Notes: a model not told the origin generated them from the sequence alone. 7,791 nt of DNA from an uncultured Paraprevotella sp. (GCA_900766785.1 CAAFWT010000125.1:1-7791); one strand, 5' to 3'. Counted from the first letter of the stretch, positions 1-5,627 are shown. Translations and numbers: made by a program.

Positions 1-641
1 AAAGCCACATTGTCCTTGTAGGCAGAGAGGATACTGTGGGGATTCTCCTGAGTGGTCTTCTTGATCATCTGGAAAAGAGAGCTCTCCTTCTCTTCGCCAT
101 CAATGATGAATGTGCCTCCAAAGATTTTATGCCGGCAATGCTCACTATTGATTTGTGCGAATCCAAACACCTCGCTATCGGTGAGTTTTCTTCCCAACTG
201 CTGCTCCACCCCATGCAGATAGTCTATCTCCTCGGCTGAGAGTGCCAGTCCCTCCTGTTCATTGTATGCCTCCAGGTCATCAATAGTCTGGATGGGTGCG
301 GGTTGGATATGTGTCAGGAACACATCCTGATTGAGTCCTGAATAGAGACGCTGCAGCATGGGGTCATGCTCGGCATGCTCGTCCTGGACAGGGAAATACT
401 CCTCGATACGTGTCACGCCCTCGATGGCCATGTTCTGAGTAATCTCCACGGCATTGGTGCTCCAGGGTGTCACCATCTCACGACGTGGGCCTACATAGTG
501 CCCCGACAGACTTTCCTCTGTGACCACCTGTGCTCCGCCATAGAGCCAACATAGTTTCGCTGTGTCTTCGGCATTCAGTGGTTGCACGCTCTCTGTGGCG
601 ATGATGCTCCTCTGGGGAGTCTTGAAAAAGGTAACTCTCAT
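1..641 (-). CDS. purL: Phosphoribosylformylglycinamidine synthase, N-terminal part (truncated by window edge)
   Basis: This is the start of the large single-chain FGAM synthase of de novo purine synthesis, a cytosolic enzyme that converts FGAR, glutamine and ATP to FGAM. Reading the minus strand from the ATG at 639-641 gives MRVTFFKTPQRSIIATES and an open frame of 213 complete codons to the window edge. Residues 1-110 fit the N-terminal PurS-like domain and 120-165 the linker (HIQPAPIQTIDDLEAYN, then GLALSAEEIDYL). The family signature NSEHCRHKIF lies at about 165-174, followed by GGTFIIDGEEK, the start of the first synthase domain. The family is usually about 1,200-1,300 residues, so only around one sixth is present; the ATP site and the C-terminal glutaminase domain lie off the window. 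The start is chosen because it lies about 80 nt below a promoter -7 element and gives the usual N-terminus. The leader is AT-rich with no Shine-Dalgarno sequence, as is normal for Bacteroidetes. Confidence 0.95.
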   Translation of the reverse strand, partial: MRVTFFKTPQRSIIATESVQPLNAEDTAKLCWLYGGAQVVTEESLSGHYVGPRREMVTPWSTNAVEITQNMAIEGVTRIEEYFPVQDEHAEHDPMLQRLYSGLNQDVFLTHIQPAPIQTIDDLEAYNEQEGLALSAEEIDYLHGVEQQLGRKLTDSEVFGFAQINSEHCRHKIFGGTFIIDGEEKESSLFQMIKKTTQENPHSILSAYKDNVA

Positions 642-728
642 ATATATAATTTTATTCGTATTTGCGTTTATTCTCTTGCTAGTGCAGGATAATGAAAAGG
701 GGCGAAAGCATCCTCTCCAATTTCTGTG

Positions 729-736
729 CAAAGTTA
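729..736 (-). promoter_or_regulatory. Probable purL promoter, -7 element TAACTTTG
   Basis: On the minus strand TAACTTTG matches the Bacteroidetes primary-sigma -7 consensus TAnnTTTG. It lies about 88 nt upstream of the purL ATG, so transcription would start near 722 and leave a leader of about 80 nt. No clear TTTG -33 element is seen at the expected 19-21 nt spacing. A small dyad, TTCTC-TCG-GAGAA on the minus strand (741-753), sits in the spacer and might be an operator. The -7 match is seen directly; promoter activity is inferred. Confidence 0.5.
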
Positions 737-954
737 CTCATTCTCCGAGAGAAAACTTGCCATTTGGGCCAACCTTTTTTTCTGTAGCAATTTATTTCTT
801 GTTCTTGCGGGAAAAACAGAGGTTGGACAAGCGGGTATAATCATTGGACAGAAGTGTTCGGCACGCCCCCTCGCGGCCTGCTATTATGATACCGTCTTCC
901 TTCGGCCCTGTGGGGAGAACATAGGAGGAAGGGAATCCTAAGTGAAGGCGCCTT

Positions 955-1113
955 TTCCCGCAAACGTTTGAGGCAAAGAGGGCAAGCGTTTGAGGCAAAG
1001 AGAGCAAGCGTTTGAGGCAAAGAGGGCAAACGTTTGAGGCAAAGGTCGCAATGCTTTGCAGGGGCAGTTGTAAACGTTTGCGGGAACGGTTGCAATGCTT
1101 TGCGTCCGAGAAG
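955..1113. repeat. 22-bp-periodic array of CAAACGTTTG palindromes with 15-bp inverted ends
   Basis: Seven consecutive 22-bp units begin at 960, 982, 1004, 1026, 1048, 1070 and 1092. The first four start with GCAAACGTTTG or GCAAGCGTTTG followed by AGGCAAAG and are almost identical. Units five and seven begin GCAATGCTTTGC, and unit six GTAAACGTTTGC. CAAACGTTTG is a perfect 10-bp palindrome. Most of the array (955-1086, 132 bp, six times 22) is bounded by a perfect 15-bp inverted repeat: TTCCCGCAAACGTTT at 955-969 and AAACGTTTGCGGGAA at 1072-1086. The exact 22-bp spacing is about two helical turns. The motif resembles a LacI-type operator core, but no regulator is encoded nearby. It could equally be a dispersed intergenic repeat of this lineage. 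No function is assigned. Confidence 0.85.
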
Positions 1114-1224
1114 GGCAAAACTGGCACCTAAATCGTCAGTCCTATTTTGGACAAGAGAAATGGGAGGAGAAGAGACTTCTCTACTCTCATGGGTGTGTAG
1201 CTGGCACTACAGGCAGGAATCTGT

Positions 1225-1303
1225 AAAAAAGAGGAAGACGGCCTTCGTGACACTTCTCCTCAGGGAAAACCGTTTTTCCACATGAAGCAGCACGAAGACC
1301 GTC
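1225..1303 (-). terminator. Rho-independent terminator of the nusB-DUF5606 operon
   Basis: It begins 26 nt after the DUF5606 stop. In the minus-strand transcript a 13-bp stem forms between 1303-1291 (GACGGTCTTCGTG) and 1249-1237 (CACGAAGGCCGTC), complete if one G-U pair is allowed. The loop holds a second hairpin, GGAAAA-ACGG-TTTTCC (1279-1264). The stem is followed by TTCCTC and a run of six T (1230-1225). No T run follows on the plus strand, so the signal is oriented for the minus operon. The five bases between stem and T run and the large loop make it slightly atypical. Confidence 0.7.
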
Positions 1304-1329
1304 AGTATCAAGTGCAAGCCTACAGGGTG

Positions 1330-1755
1330 TTACTCCGCTGTCTCTGCAGCCTCATCCTGTTCCTCGGAGAAGTCATTCACTCCATTCTCTATCAGCAAGT
1401 CATACCACTGAAGGAGTTTCTTGATGTCGGAGATATGCACCCGTTCACGGTCATAATTGGGGAGCACATCAGCCATATAGTCACTCAGTTCGGCACTCTT
1501 GGCCTTGCTGAAGCTGATGCTTGCCTTTGCGCCCTGTTCCTTCTCCTTGATATTGTTGAGCACCTGGGACAGAGGCACTTCCTCGTCATCGGTATACATT
1601 GCAATGTCTGCCAAAGAAACGACCTTGTCGGTCGAGAATACGGGCAAACGCTTAGGTTTTGCCTCTAAAGTCTCCACGATAAGACTTTTGTTGCCGTGTG
1701 AGACCAGTCTGTAAAGTCCCGGTTTGCCCGAGATGGCCAAAATCTGTTTCAACAT
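1330..1755 (-). CDS. DUF5606 family protein of unknown function
   Basis: A 141-residue protein beginning MLKQILAISGKPGLYRLVSH, which I recognise as the conserved Bacteroidetes family DUF5606; its biochemical role is not known to me. Residues 1-55 form a compact basic and hydrophobic N-terminal domain (ISGKPGLYRLV, SLIVETL, RLPVF, KVVSLADIAMYT). Residues 60-125 look helical, with KEKEQGAKASIS and a DIKKLLQWYDLL segment, and the C-terminus is very acidic (EEQDEAAETAE). There is no signal peptide or membrane segment, so it is probably cytosolic. The frame stays open 24 codons further upstream, but that extension overlaps the end of coaE and is not family-like, so the ATG at 1755 is preferred; it follows an A-rich leader. 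It sits 13 nt after coaE as the last gene before the terminator and is presumably co-transcribed with nusB, yajC, ybbR and coaE. Confidence 0.85.
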   Translation of the reverse strand: MLKQILAISGKPGLYRLVSHGNKSLIVETLEAKPKRLPVFSTDKVVSLADIAMYTDDEEVPLSQVLNNIKEKEQGAKASISFSKAKSAELSDYMADVLPNYDRERVHISDIKKLLQWYDLLIENGVNDFSEEQDEAAETAE

Positions 1756-1768
1756 GTTTGCTTTTCTT

Positions 1769-2452
1769 TTATTCGTATGTTTCTTGATGTAAATTCTTTC
1801 TCCGTAACAGTTCTTTCTGCAAGTCATCCATCACTCTGTCCAACTGCTGCTTGAGGGGTATCTGCGGATGGTCGTCGTTGTGTATCACGTAGCGTGCTGC
1901 CTCTCTGGCCAAGGCATCCGTCTGCAAAGCCATCCGGGCTCGTATCTGACGGGCATCAGCCCCATCGCGGGCCATTGCCCGTCCTATGCGTACTTCCTCA
2001 TCACAGTCCACCAGCATGATGCAGTCCACCAACTGATGAAATCCTGATTCACACAGTATGGCACTCTCCATGGCCACCACAGGATGCTGGGCATGCTCTT
2101 CGGCCCACGCCAGGAAATCCTGCCATACGGCGGGATGTATGATTGCATTCACCTGGGCTGCATGCTCTTTGCTGGCAAAGAGGTATTCTGCCAGGACCGC
2201 CTTCTGCAAGATGCCGTCTTGCCAGAGATGCTCACCCACGATGCTCACCAGTGCCTCACGAATCTGCTCCGAATGGGCTGTGAGATACTTGGCTCTGCTA
2301 TCGCAGTCGTAGACGGGCACAGACCATTCCTCAGCGAGCATGTGCGACACATAACTCTTTCCGCTGCCTATGCCACCGGTTATGCCCAAGCGTATCTGTT
2401 CGGGATTCCTGAGCGGATGGCAGATATTGTCTGACGTGTGGGGCTGAGTCAT
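1769..2452 (-). CDS. coaE: Dephospho-CoA kinase
   Basis: Catalyses the last step of coenzyme A synthesis, ATP-dependent phosphorylation of the ribose 3'-hydroxyl of dephospho-CoA, in the cytosol. The 227-residue protein carries the P-loop GGIGSGKS at 26-33, the conserved VYDCDSRA at 47-54 (Asp49 and Asp51 candidates for substrate and catalysis), IIHPAVW at 104-110, MESAILCESGF at 128-138 and the LID-type region EEVRIGRAMARDGADARQIRARM, which supplies phosphate-contacting arginines. It is a little longer than the usual 200 or so residues because of about 18 residues ahead of the first strand. The ATG is kept because it overlaps the ybbR stop in an ATGA junction, which implies translational coupling, and no other Met precedes the P-loop. 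DUF5606 follows after 13 nt. Confidence 0.96.
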   Translation of the reverse strand: MTQPHTSDNICHPLRNPEQIRLGITGGIGSGKSYVSHMLAEEWSVPVYDCDSRAKYLTAHSEQIREALVSIVGEHLWQDGILQKAVLAEYLFASKEHAAQVNAIIHPAVWQDFLAWAEEHAQHPVVAMESAILCESGFHQLVDCIMLVDCDEEVRIGRAMARDGADARQIRARMALQTDALAREAARYVIHNDDHPQIPLKQQLDRVMDDLQKELLRRKNLHQETYE

Positions 2453-3456
2453 TCCTCTCCCTCCTCTGGCTCTTCGGTCTGCTCTATCAAGTAGTCTATC
2501 TCCTGAGGTGTGATGCGGGCATTGGAAATTCCTGGAGGCAAAGATTTCAGATGCAGTCGGTACTTGGGGGATGGATTCTGAATGAGTTCCTCATAGGTGG
2601 CAGCCAAGACAAAATTGTCGGCCGTAAAACGTCCAAACTGGCTTGCACCCACCTTGAATGTCACCTTTACCTTATTGGGGAACGTACGCAAGACCTTTCC
2701 GCCTGGGAAGTTCAGTCCTATGATGGGCACTTCCACCGTCTTCTCCGTGTAATAGTCCACCAGGGCAGTCACCTGTATGGAGGCAGGCTCATAGCGCACG
2801 CCCTTCATGGACTTGGGAGTGGCCTCCACGGTGGTGTTGCCCGTCAGCCCTGCCATCGACACATTCACATAGGCAGCCTGCATGGTATCCAGCACCTGTT
2901 CTGATGCATACACAATGAGCGAATCGGGGTCGGGACGCATATCCAGCAGGTAGTTCTGCGGTGTGGTGGTAACCTTCCCGTATATCTTTACAGGCAGACG
3001 TAATGAGTGTCCGCGGTTGTAATAGTACTCCACCGTATCGGGATGAACAGCCTGTATATGACTGGTGGCATTCAGCTGGCTCATGACGGCACGCTGGATG
3101 TCCTGCAGGGGAATCTGCACTCGAGCGCTGGCCGCTCCCTCATCGTAGGTGGAGAAGTCCACATCCACAGGAGCCAGTTCCTTGCGCCTGAGGTATCGCA
3201 TGAGGGAGGTTCCTCGGTCATGTACGCTCACGTACAGCTGCGCAGGGGGCGGTGTGGTGATGACCACATTCTCTGGCACACCCGTGAGATGCAGGGGAAC
3301 CACCAGACGCACATCAAAGGATTCATTGAGCGTCTGCAACAACCAGAAGGCATATGAAATGGAGAGGAAAAAGAGAAAGACCAGTGTCTCACGCGCCTTT
3401 GAACTCAGGAGCGCGAGTCTGATCTTCCTTATGATTTTATTTACTCTCGCATTCAT
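2449..3456 (-). CDS. YbbR-like domain protein, membrane-anchored
   Basis: A 335-residue protein with a short basic cytoplasmic N-terminus (MNARVNKIIRKIRLALLSSKARE), one transmembrane segment at about residues 24-41 (LVFLFFLSISYAFWLL) and a long extracytoplasmic beta-rich part to the acidic tail EEPEEGEE. The exported part shows repeated YbbR-type units: VPLHLTGVPENVVI near 53-66, LPVKIYG near 155, and VEVPIIGLNFPGG followed by PNKVKVTFKVG in the second half. In Firmicutes, YbbR (CdaR) proteins modulate the c-di-AMP synthase CdaA; no cdaA is present here, so that role is not implied. It lies 58 nt after yajC and ends in a 4-bp overlap with coaE, an arrangement I recall as common in Bacteroidales. 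The family call is strong; the function is unknown. Confidence 0.85.
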   Translation of the reverse strand: MNARVNKIIRKIRLALLSSKARETLVFLFFLSISYAFWLLQTLNESFDVRLVVPLHLTGVPENVVITTPPPAQLYVSVHDRGTSLMRYLRRKELAPVDVDFSTYDEGAASARVQIPLQDIQRAVMSQLNATSHIQAVHPDTVEYYYNRGHSLRLPVKIYGKVTTTPQNYLLDMRPDPDSLIVYASEQVLDTMQAAYVNVSMAGLTGNTTVEATPKSMKGVRYEPASIQVTALVDYYTEKTVEVPIIGLNFPGGKVLRTFPNKVKVTFKVGASQFGRFTADNFVLAATYEELIQNPSPKYRLHLKSLPPGISNARITPQEIDYLIEQTEEPEEGEE

Positions 3457-3514
3457 CTTTCCTGTTCATATCCGGGGATCCAGCTATGGCTCCTCTCCCC
3501 ATCCAGACAGATTC

Positions 3515-3820
3515 TCAACGTACTGTAGGCTGAGCTGATGCGTACACGGAATTGCGGTCCACCTTGATGCTTACGCCCTTAGAAACCTCTATCTGGAGGG
3601 TATTGTCCTCTTCCTGAATCTTCTTCACCACACCATATATTCCACCGGCAGTCACCACCTCCTGACCCTCCTTGATGGAGTTGCGGAAGTTCTGTATCTC
3701 CTTCTGCTTCTTCTGCTGAGGACGGAAGATGAAGAACCACATGATGACGATGATGAGGCCCAACATGATGAGGGGCTGATACTGCTGAAGGGCAGATGCT
3801 GATGCCAAAACTGTAATCAT
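3515..3820 (-). CDS. yajC: Sec translocase accessory subunit YajC
   Basis: A 101-residue small inner-membrane protein. The N-terminus is MITVLASASALQQYQ, then one hydrophobic helix at about 17-32 (LIMLGLIIVIMWFFIF), then the family hallmark RPQQKKQKE at 33-41, and a soluble domain with EGQEVVTAGGIYGVVKKI at about 51-68 and ending VSIKVDRNSVYA. YajC associates with SecDF and SecYEG during protein export, although it is dispensable in E. coli. Length and topology match the family. It lies 184 nt after nusB, a spacer filled largely by a tandem repeat, and 58 nt before the ybbR-like gene. No TAnnTTTG promoter is seen directly upstream, so it is probably transcribed from the nusB promoter. Confidence 0.95.
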   Translation of the reverse strand: MITVLASASALQQYQPLIMLGLIIVIMWFFIFRPQQKKQKEIQNFRNSIKEGQEVVTAGGIYGVVKKIQEEDNTLQIEVSKGVSIKVDRNSVYASAQPTVR

Positions 3821-3878
3821 AGATAAAAACGTTTATTTTGGGATTATTCTTTTTGTCTTATAACGCTATTCTGTCTCC

Positions 3879-3998
3879 CTCTGTGAGGGCGGAAGGAACA
3901 CTTACCGGGCTCTGTGAGGGAGCGGAAGGAACACTTACCGGGCTCTGTGAGGGCGGGAGGAAGACTTACCAGGCTGTGAGGGCGAGAGGAAGACTTAT
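3879..3998. repeat. 31-bp tandem repeat, about four copies, between nusB and yajC
   Basis: Copies lie at 3879-3909 (31 nt), 3910-3942 (33 nt, with a 2-nt AG insertion), 3943-3973 (31 nt) and about 3974-3998 (partial, lacking the first CT). The shared core on the plus strand is CTCTGTGAGGG, then CGGAAGGAA or CGGGAGGAA, then CACTTACC or GACTTACC. Copies one and two are identical apart from the insertion; copies three and four diverge. The array starts just after the nusB stop and lies in the presumed operon transcript, where it would read as CCGGTAAGTGTTCC followed by TTCCGCCCTCACAGAG. No strong hairpin is seen within a unit. The insertions are not multiples of three and no reading frame is maintained, so it is non-coding. 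Confidence 0.88.
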
Positions 3999-4004
3999 GT
4001 GAGC

Positions 4005-4946
4005 CTACCGCACATCCTCGGGCAGATTCTTGACTATCTTATGTTCCTTAATCAGCTGCTTGGACAAATTGTCGAGAGTGGCATTCACGTACTTTCCGCT
4101 CTTGGGCGACCCGTAAGCCTTAGCCAGCTCCACATACTCATTGATGCTCACTCCCACGGGTATCTCGGGGAAAGAGATTATCTCGGCCAATGCCAGCTGC
4201 ATCACTATACGATCCATGAGGGCCACGCGATTGATTTCCCATCCTCGTGTGGTGGAAGCTATCATACCCAGGTATGTGGCCTCCCCCTCTATGGCATTGC
4301 GGAGCAGACGTGTGGCAAAGGTTCGGTCCTGCTCGTCACGATATTCGGGCTGCAGAGGCTGGGTCTCTACACTTTCTTCTCCAAATTGCTTGATGGTCTT
4401 GAGCACGAAGGTGTCCACGATGGCCTTGTCGTCATTCCAGTAGATATCCATCTCCTCCAGGATGTCATCCAGAGCATCATTGTTGCAGATAAACTGCCTG
4501 TAGGCCTTACGCCACACTTCACGGTCGCTGGCATAAGAATCCTCCGACTTCAGATACTCTTCATAGATGGGGTTCTCCTCTATCTGTGTATAGAGGGCAC
4601 GCACGAAGTTTTCATGATCAGCCCAGGATATCTTCTGGTCTGCCACATAATCCAGCAGCTGCTTGTTGTTTTCCAGTTGGGCAATGAAGCGATTCCGTCC
4701 AAAGCGCCCTTCACCCAGATCATCCAGTCCCAGGCGACGGGCTCTATTGCGACGCATCTCCTCCATACGGAGCCCCATGCGGCCTACCTCCACCATCAGC
4801 GAAAGGAGGCTTGCATATAGTTTGTAGGCGCGGGACAGGCTCAATTCCAACTCCTTCTCTGCTGCCTCAATATTCTTGGAACCGTTCTGATAATAGGAAT
4901 AAATTATCTGAACCAGTTTCAGTCTTATCAACTCACGATTTATCAT
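4005..4946 (-). CDS. nusB: Transcription antitermination factor NusB, long Bacteroidetes form
   Basis: NusB binds boxA RNA together with S10 (NusE) and supports antitermination on rRNA operons. The C-terminal part is diagnostic: VALMDRIVMQLALAEI at 241-256, then PVGVSINEYVELAKAYG at 263-279 and SGKYVNATLDNLSKQL at 283-298, the signature NusB helices. The N-terminus RELIRLKLVQIIYSYYQ (4-20) resembles the basic boxA-binding helix of ordinary NusB. At 313 residues it is about twice the usual 140; residues 21-200 are a helical insertion or extension that I recognise as normal in Bacteroidetes NusB. The frame is open 60 codons further upstream, but that stretch is AT-rich, low-quality sequence containing the promoter, so the ATG at 4946 (MINRELIRLK) is chosen. 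It is the first gene of the minus-strand operon and is divergent from DUF3276. Confidence 0.93.
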   Translation of the reverse strand: MINRELIRLKLVQIIYSYYQNGSKNIEAAEKELELSLSRAYKLYASLLSLMVEVGRMGLRMEEMRRNRARRLGLDDLGEGRFGRNRFIAQLENNKQLLDYVADQKISWADHENFVRALYTQIEENPIYEEYLKSEDSYASDREVWRKAYRQFICNNDALDDILEEMDIYWNDDKAIVDTFVLKTIKQFGEESVETQPLQPEYRDEQDRTFATRLLRNAIEGEATYLGMIASTTRGWEINRVALMDRIVMQLALAEIISFPEIPVGVSINEYVELAKAYGSPKSGKYVNATLDNLSKQLIKEHKIVKNLPEDVR

Positions 4947-4970
4947 ACCATATAGTCTCAAAAGGAACGA

Positions 4971-4978
4971 CAAAAGTA
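4971..4978 (-). promoter_or_regulatory. Probable nusB operon promoter, -7 element TACTTTTG
   Basis: The minus strand reads TACTTTTG, a full match to the Bacteroidetes -7 consensus TAnnTTTG, 24 nt upstream of the nusB ATG. Transcription would begin near 4963-4967, giving a leader of about 20 nt. No clean TTTG is found 19-21 nt upstream, only an A-rich stretch. It would drive the whole nusB-yajC-ybbR-coaE-DUF5606 run, since no equally good element is seen inside it. Confidence 0.5.
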
Positions 4979-5045
4979 CGCATTTTGCCCCACATAGGCA
5001 TCTTTTTAGCCATTTTTTTTGGTAGATAGAGAAAATAAGAGGATT

Positions 5046-5077
5046 TTTGTGCAAGAAAGGGCTAATACATATTATAT
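5046..5077 (+). promoter_or_regulatory. Possible DUF3276 promoter (TTTG, 20 nt, TATTATAT)
   Basis: A TTTG at 5046-5049 is followed after 20 nt by TATTATAT at 5070-5077, a partial match to TAnnTTTG. If correct, the start site would fall only a few bases ahead of the ATG at 5086, giving a very short or leaderless mRNA. The surrounding 5061-5085 is strongly AT-rich, which makes chance matches easy, so this is a weak call. Confidence 0.3.
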
Positions 5078-5085
5078 AATATATA

Positions 5086-5433
5086 ATGGACACAAAAACT
5101 ACACAAGGAAGTCCCGATACTGGCATTCTATTCTCAAGAACGGTAAAAGCTGGCCAAAGAATCTACTATGTGGATGTCAAGGAGAACAGACGGGGAGAGA
5201 AGTATCTGAGCATCACGGAAAGCAAGAAAATGGTCTCCAATGACGAGGAGAACCCACATGTGAGTTACGAGAAGCACAAGATATTCCTGTTTCCCGAGGA
5301 CTTTCAGAAATTCATGGAATGCATGGAGGAAGCCATGGACTATGCCCAGGGCCATTCCGAGGCACCACAGGAGGCAGATGAGACCGAGGCAGGAGAGATA
5401 CACATAGACATGGACTTCTCTGCCGAAATGTAA
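5086..5433 (+). CDS. DUF3276 / PUR-alpha-like nucleic-acid-binding protein
   Basis: A 115-residue protein that I recognise as DUF3276, the bacterial relative of eukaryotic PUR-alpha; the Borrelia homologue binds single- and double-stranded nucleic acid. Residues 13-48 (GILFSRTVKAGQRIYYVDV, then RGEKYLSITESKK) form the beta-sheet half of a PUR repeat and residues 62-90 (KHKIFLFPEDFQKF, then MECMEEAMDYAQ) the ending strand and helix. The tail from about 91 is acidic (EAPQEADETEAGEIHIDMD). There is no signal peptide or membrane segment, so it is cytosolic. The ATG gives the expected N-terminus; an open frame 67 bases upstream on the same strand is in another frame and overlaps the promoter. It is divergent from nusB and apparently monocistronic, with 268 nt before rplY. 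Binding activity is inferred from the family. Confidence 0.88.
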   Translation: MDTKTTQGSPDTGILFSRTVKAGQRIYYVDVKENRRGEKYLSITESKKMVSNDEENPHVSYEKHKIFLFPEDFQKFMECMEEAMDYAQGHSEAPQEADETEAGEIHIDMDFSAEM

Positions 5434-5445
5434 GAAGTCTCTTCT
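5413..5445 (+). other. Alternative short hairpins over the DUF3276 stop codon
   Basis: GACTTCT at 5413-5419 is the exact complement of AGAAGTC at 5433-5439, which starts within the TAA stop. The same AGAAG (5433-5437) can instead pair with CTTCT at 5441-5445. The two stems are mutually exclusive. The sequence after them is pyrimidine-rich (CCCCTTCTCTCT) but not a T run, so a terminator is not firmly supported. Confidence 0.3.
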
Positions 5446-5540
5446 CCCCTTCTCTCTGCACAGGAGCCCCACGCCACCAGAATGGAGCATGCCTCTCCTC
5501 CCCCCAAAAAACACCTCTGAACCAAGACAAAGACAGAGGA

Positions 5541-5587
5541 TGAAAGGATTGTGCACAGAAAAATTTCCCTCCACAGACAATCTTTCA
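5541..5587 (+). other. Imperfect 11-bp inverted repeat upstream of the rplY promoter
   Basis: TGAAAGGATTGT at 5541-5552 pairs with ACAATCTTTCA at 5577-5587 along 11 bp with one bulged G, enclosing a 24-nt loop. Within it CACAGA occurs twice as a direct repeat (5554-5559 and 5572-5577). It ends about 33 nt before the rplY -7 element. It could be the 3' end structure of the DUF3276 transcript or an operator; no T run follows. The rest of the 268-nt gap shows only the promoter. Confidence 0.35.
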
Positions 5588-5597
5588 GAGAAAAAAG

Positions 5598-5627
5598 TTC
5601 ATTATCCAAAGAAAAGCAGTACCTTTG
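5598..5627 (+). promoter_or_regulatory. Probable rplY-pth promoter, -7 element TACCTTTG
   Basis: TACCTTTG at 5620-5627 is a perfect TAnnTTTG. The expected -33 position (about 5597-5600) reads GTTC, a poor match to TTTG. Transcription would begin near 5632, leaving a leader of about 70 nt ending in the A-rich ACACAAAAGAAAACAAA just ahead of the ATG, typical of strongly translated Bacteroidetes genes. Confidence 0.6.

Larger units (their letters stand above)
642..1329. other. Long intergenic region between purL and the DUF5606 operon end
   Basis: About 690 bases with no convincing gene. From left to right it holds an AT-rich purL leader (642-728), a purL -7 element (729-736), an unassigned stretch with short dyads (737-954, including the 10-bp palindrome AAGGCGCCTT at 945-954), a 22-bp-periodic palindromic array (955-1113), a small GAGAAG/CTTCTC hairpin (1167-1181), and the terminator of the operon arriving from the right (1225-1303). 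Short open frames cross it on both strands, but none resembles a known protein, and the longest minus-strand one is merely the repeat array in translation. Confidence 0.8.

Noticed and set aside
769..826. Inverted repeat CCAACCT / AGGTTGG upstream of purL
   Set aside because: Only 7 bp with a 44-nt loop; pairs of this size are expected by chance in a few hundred bases.
562..840. A 92-codon plus-strand open frame with a hydrophobic stretch
   Set aside because: It starts antisense to the purL N-terminus and crosses the purL promoter and leader. The hydrophobic part is the AT-rich leader in translation.
955..1113. CRISPR array or plasmid iteron origin
   Set aside because: There are no unique spacers between the repeats, no cas genes, no replication initiator, and all surrounding genes are chromosomal housekeeping genes.
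792..1127. A 111-codon open frame on the minus strand with internal repeats of the type LPQTLALFASN and CLKRL
   Set aside because: The peptide repeat is simply the 22-bp DNA array read in frame (three units give a 22-residue period). There is no recognisable domain, and the rest runs through the low-information purL upstream region.
1167..1181. Small hairpin GAGAAG-AGA-CTTCTC
   Set aside because: A 6-bp stem with no T run and no gene that it would terminate; too short to assign a role.
3879..3998. CRISPR-like repeat between nusB and yajC
   Set aside because: Copies are directly adjacent with no spacers and differ from one another, so it is a plain tandem repeat.
3999..4820. A 273-codon open frame antisense to nusB
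   Set aside because: The opposite strand encodes a clear NusB. Long antisense frames are expected from codon bias, and this one has no family resemblance.
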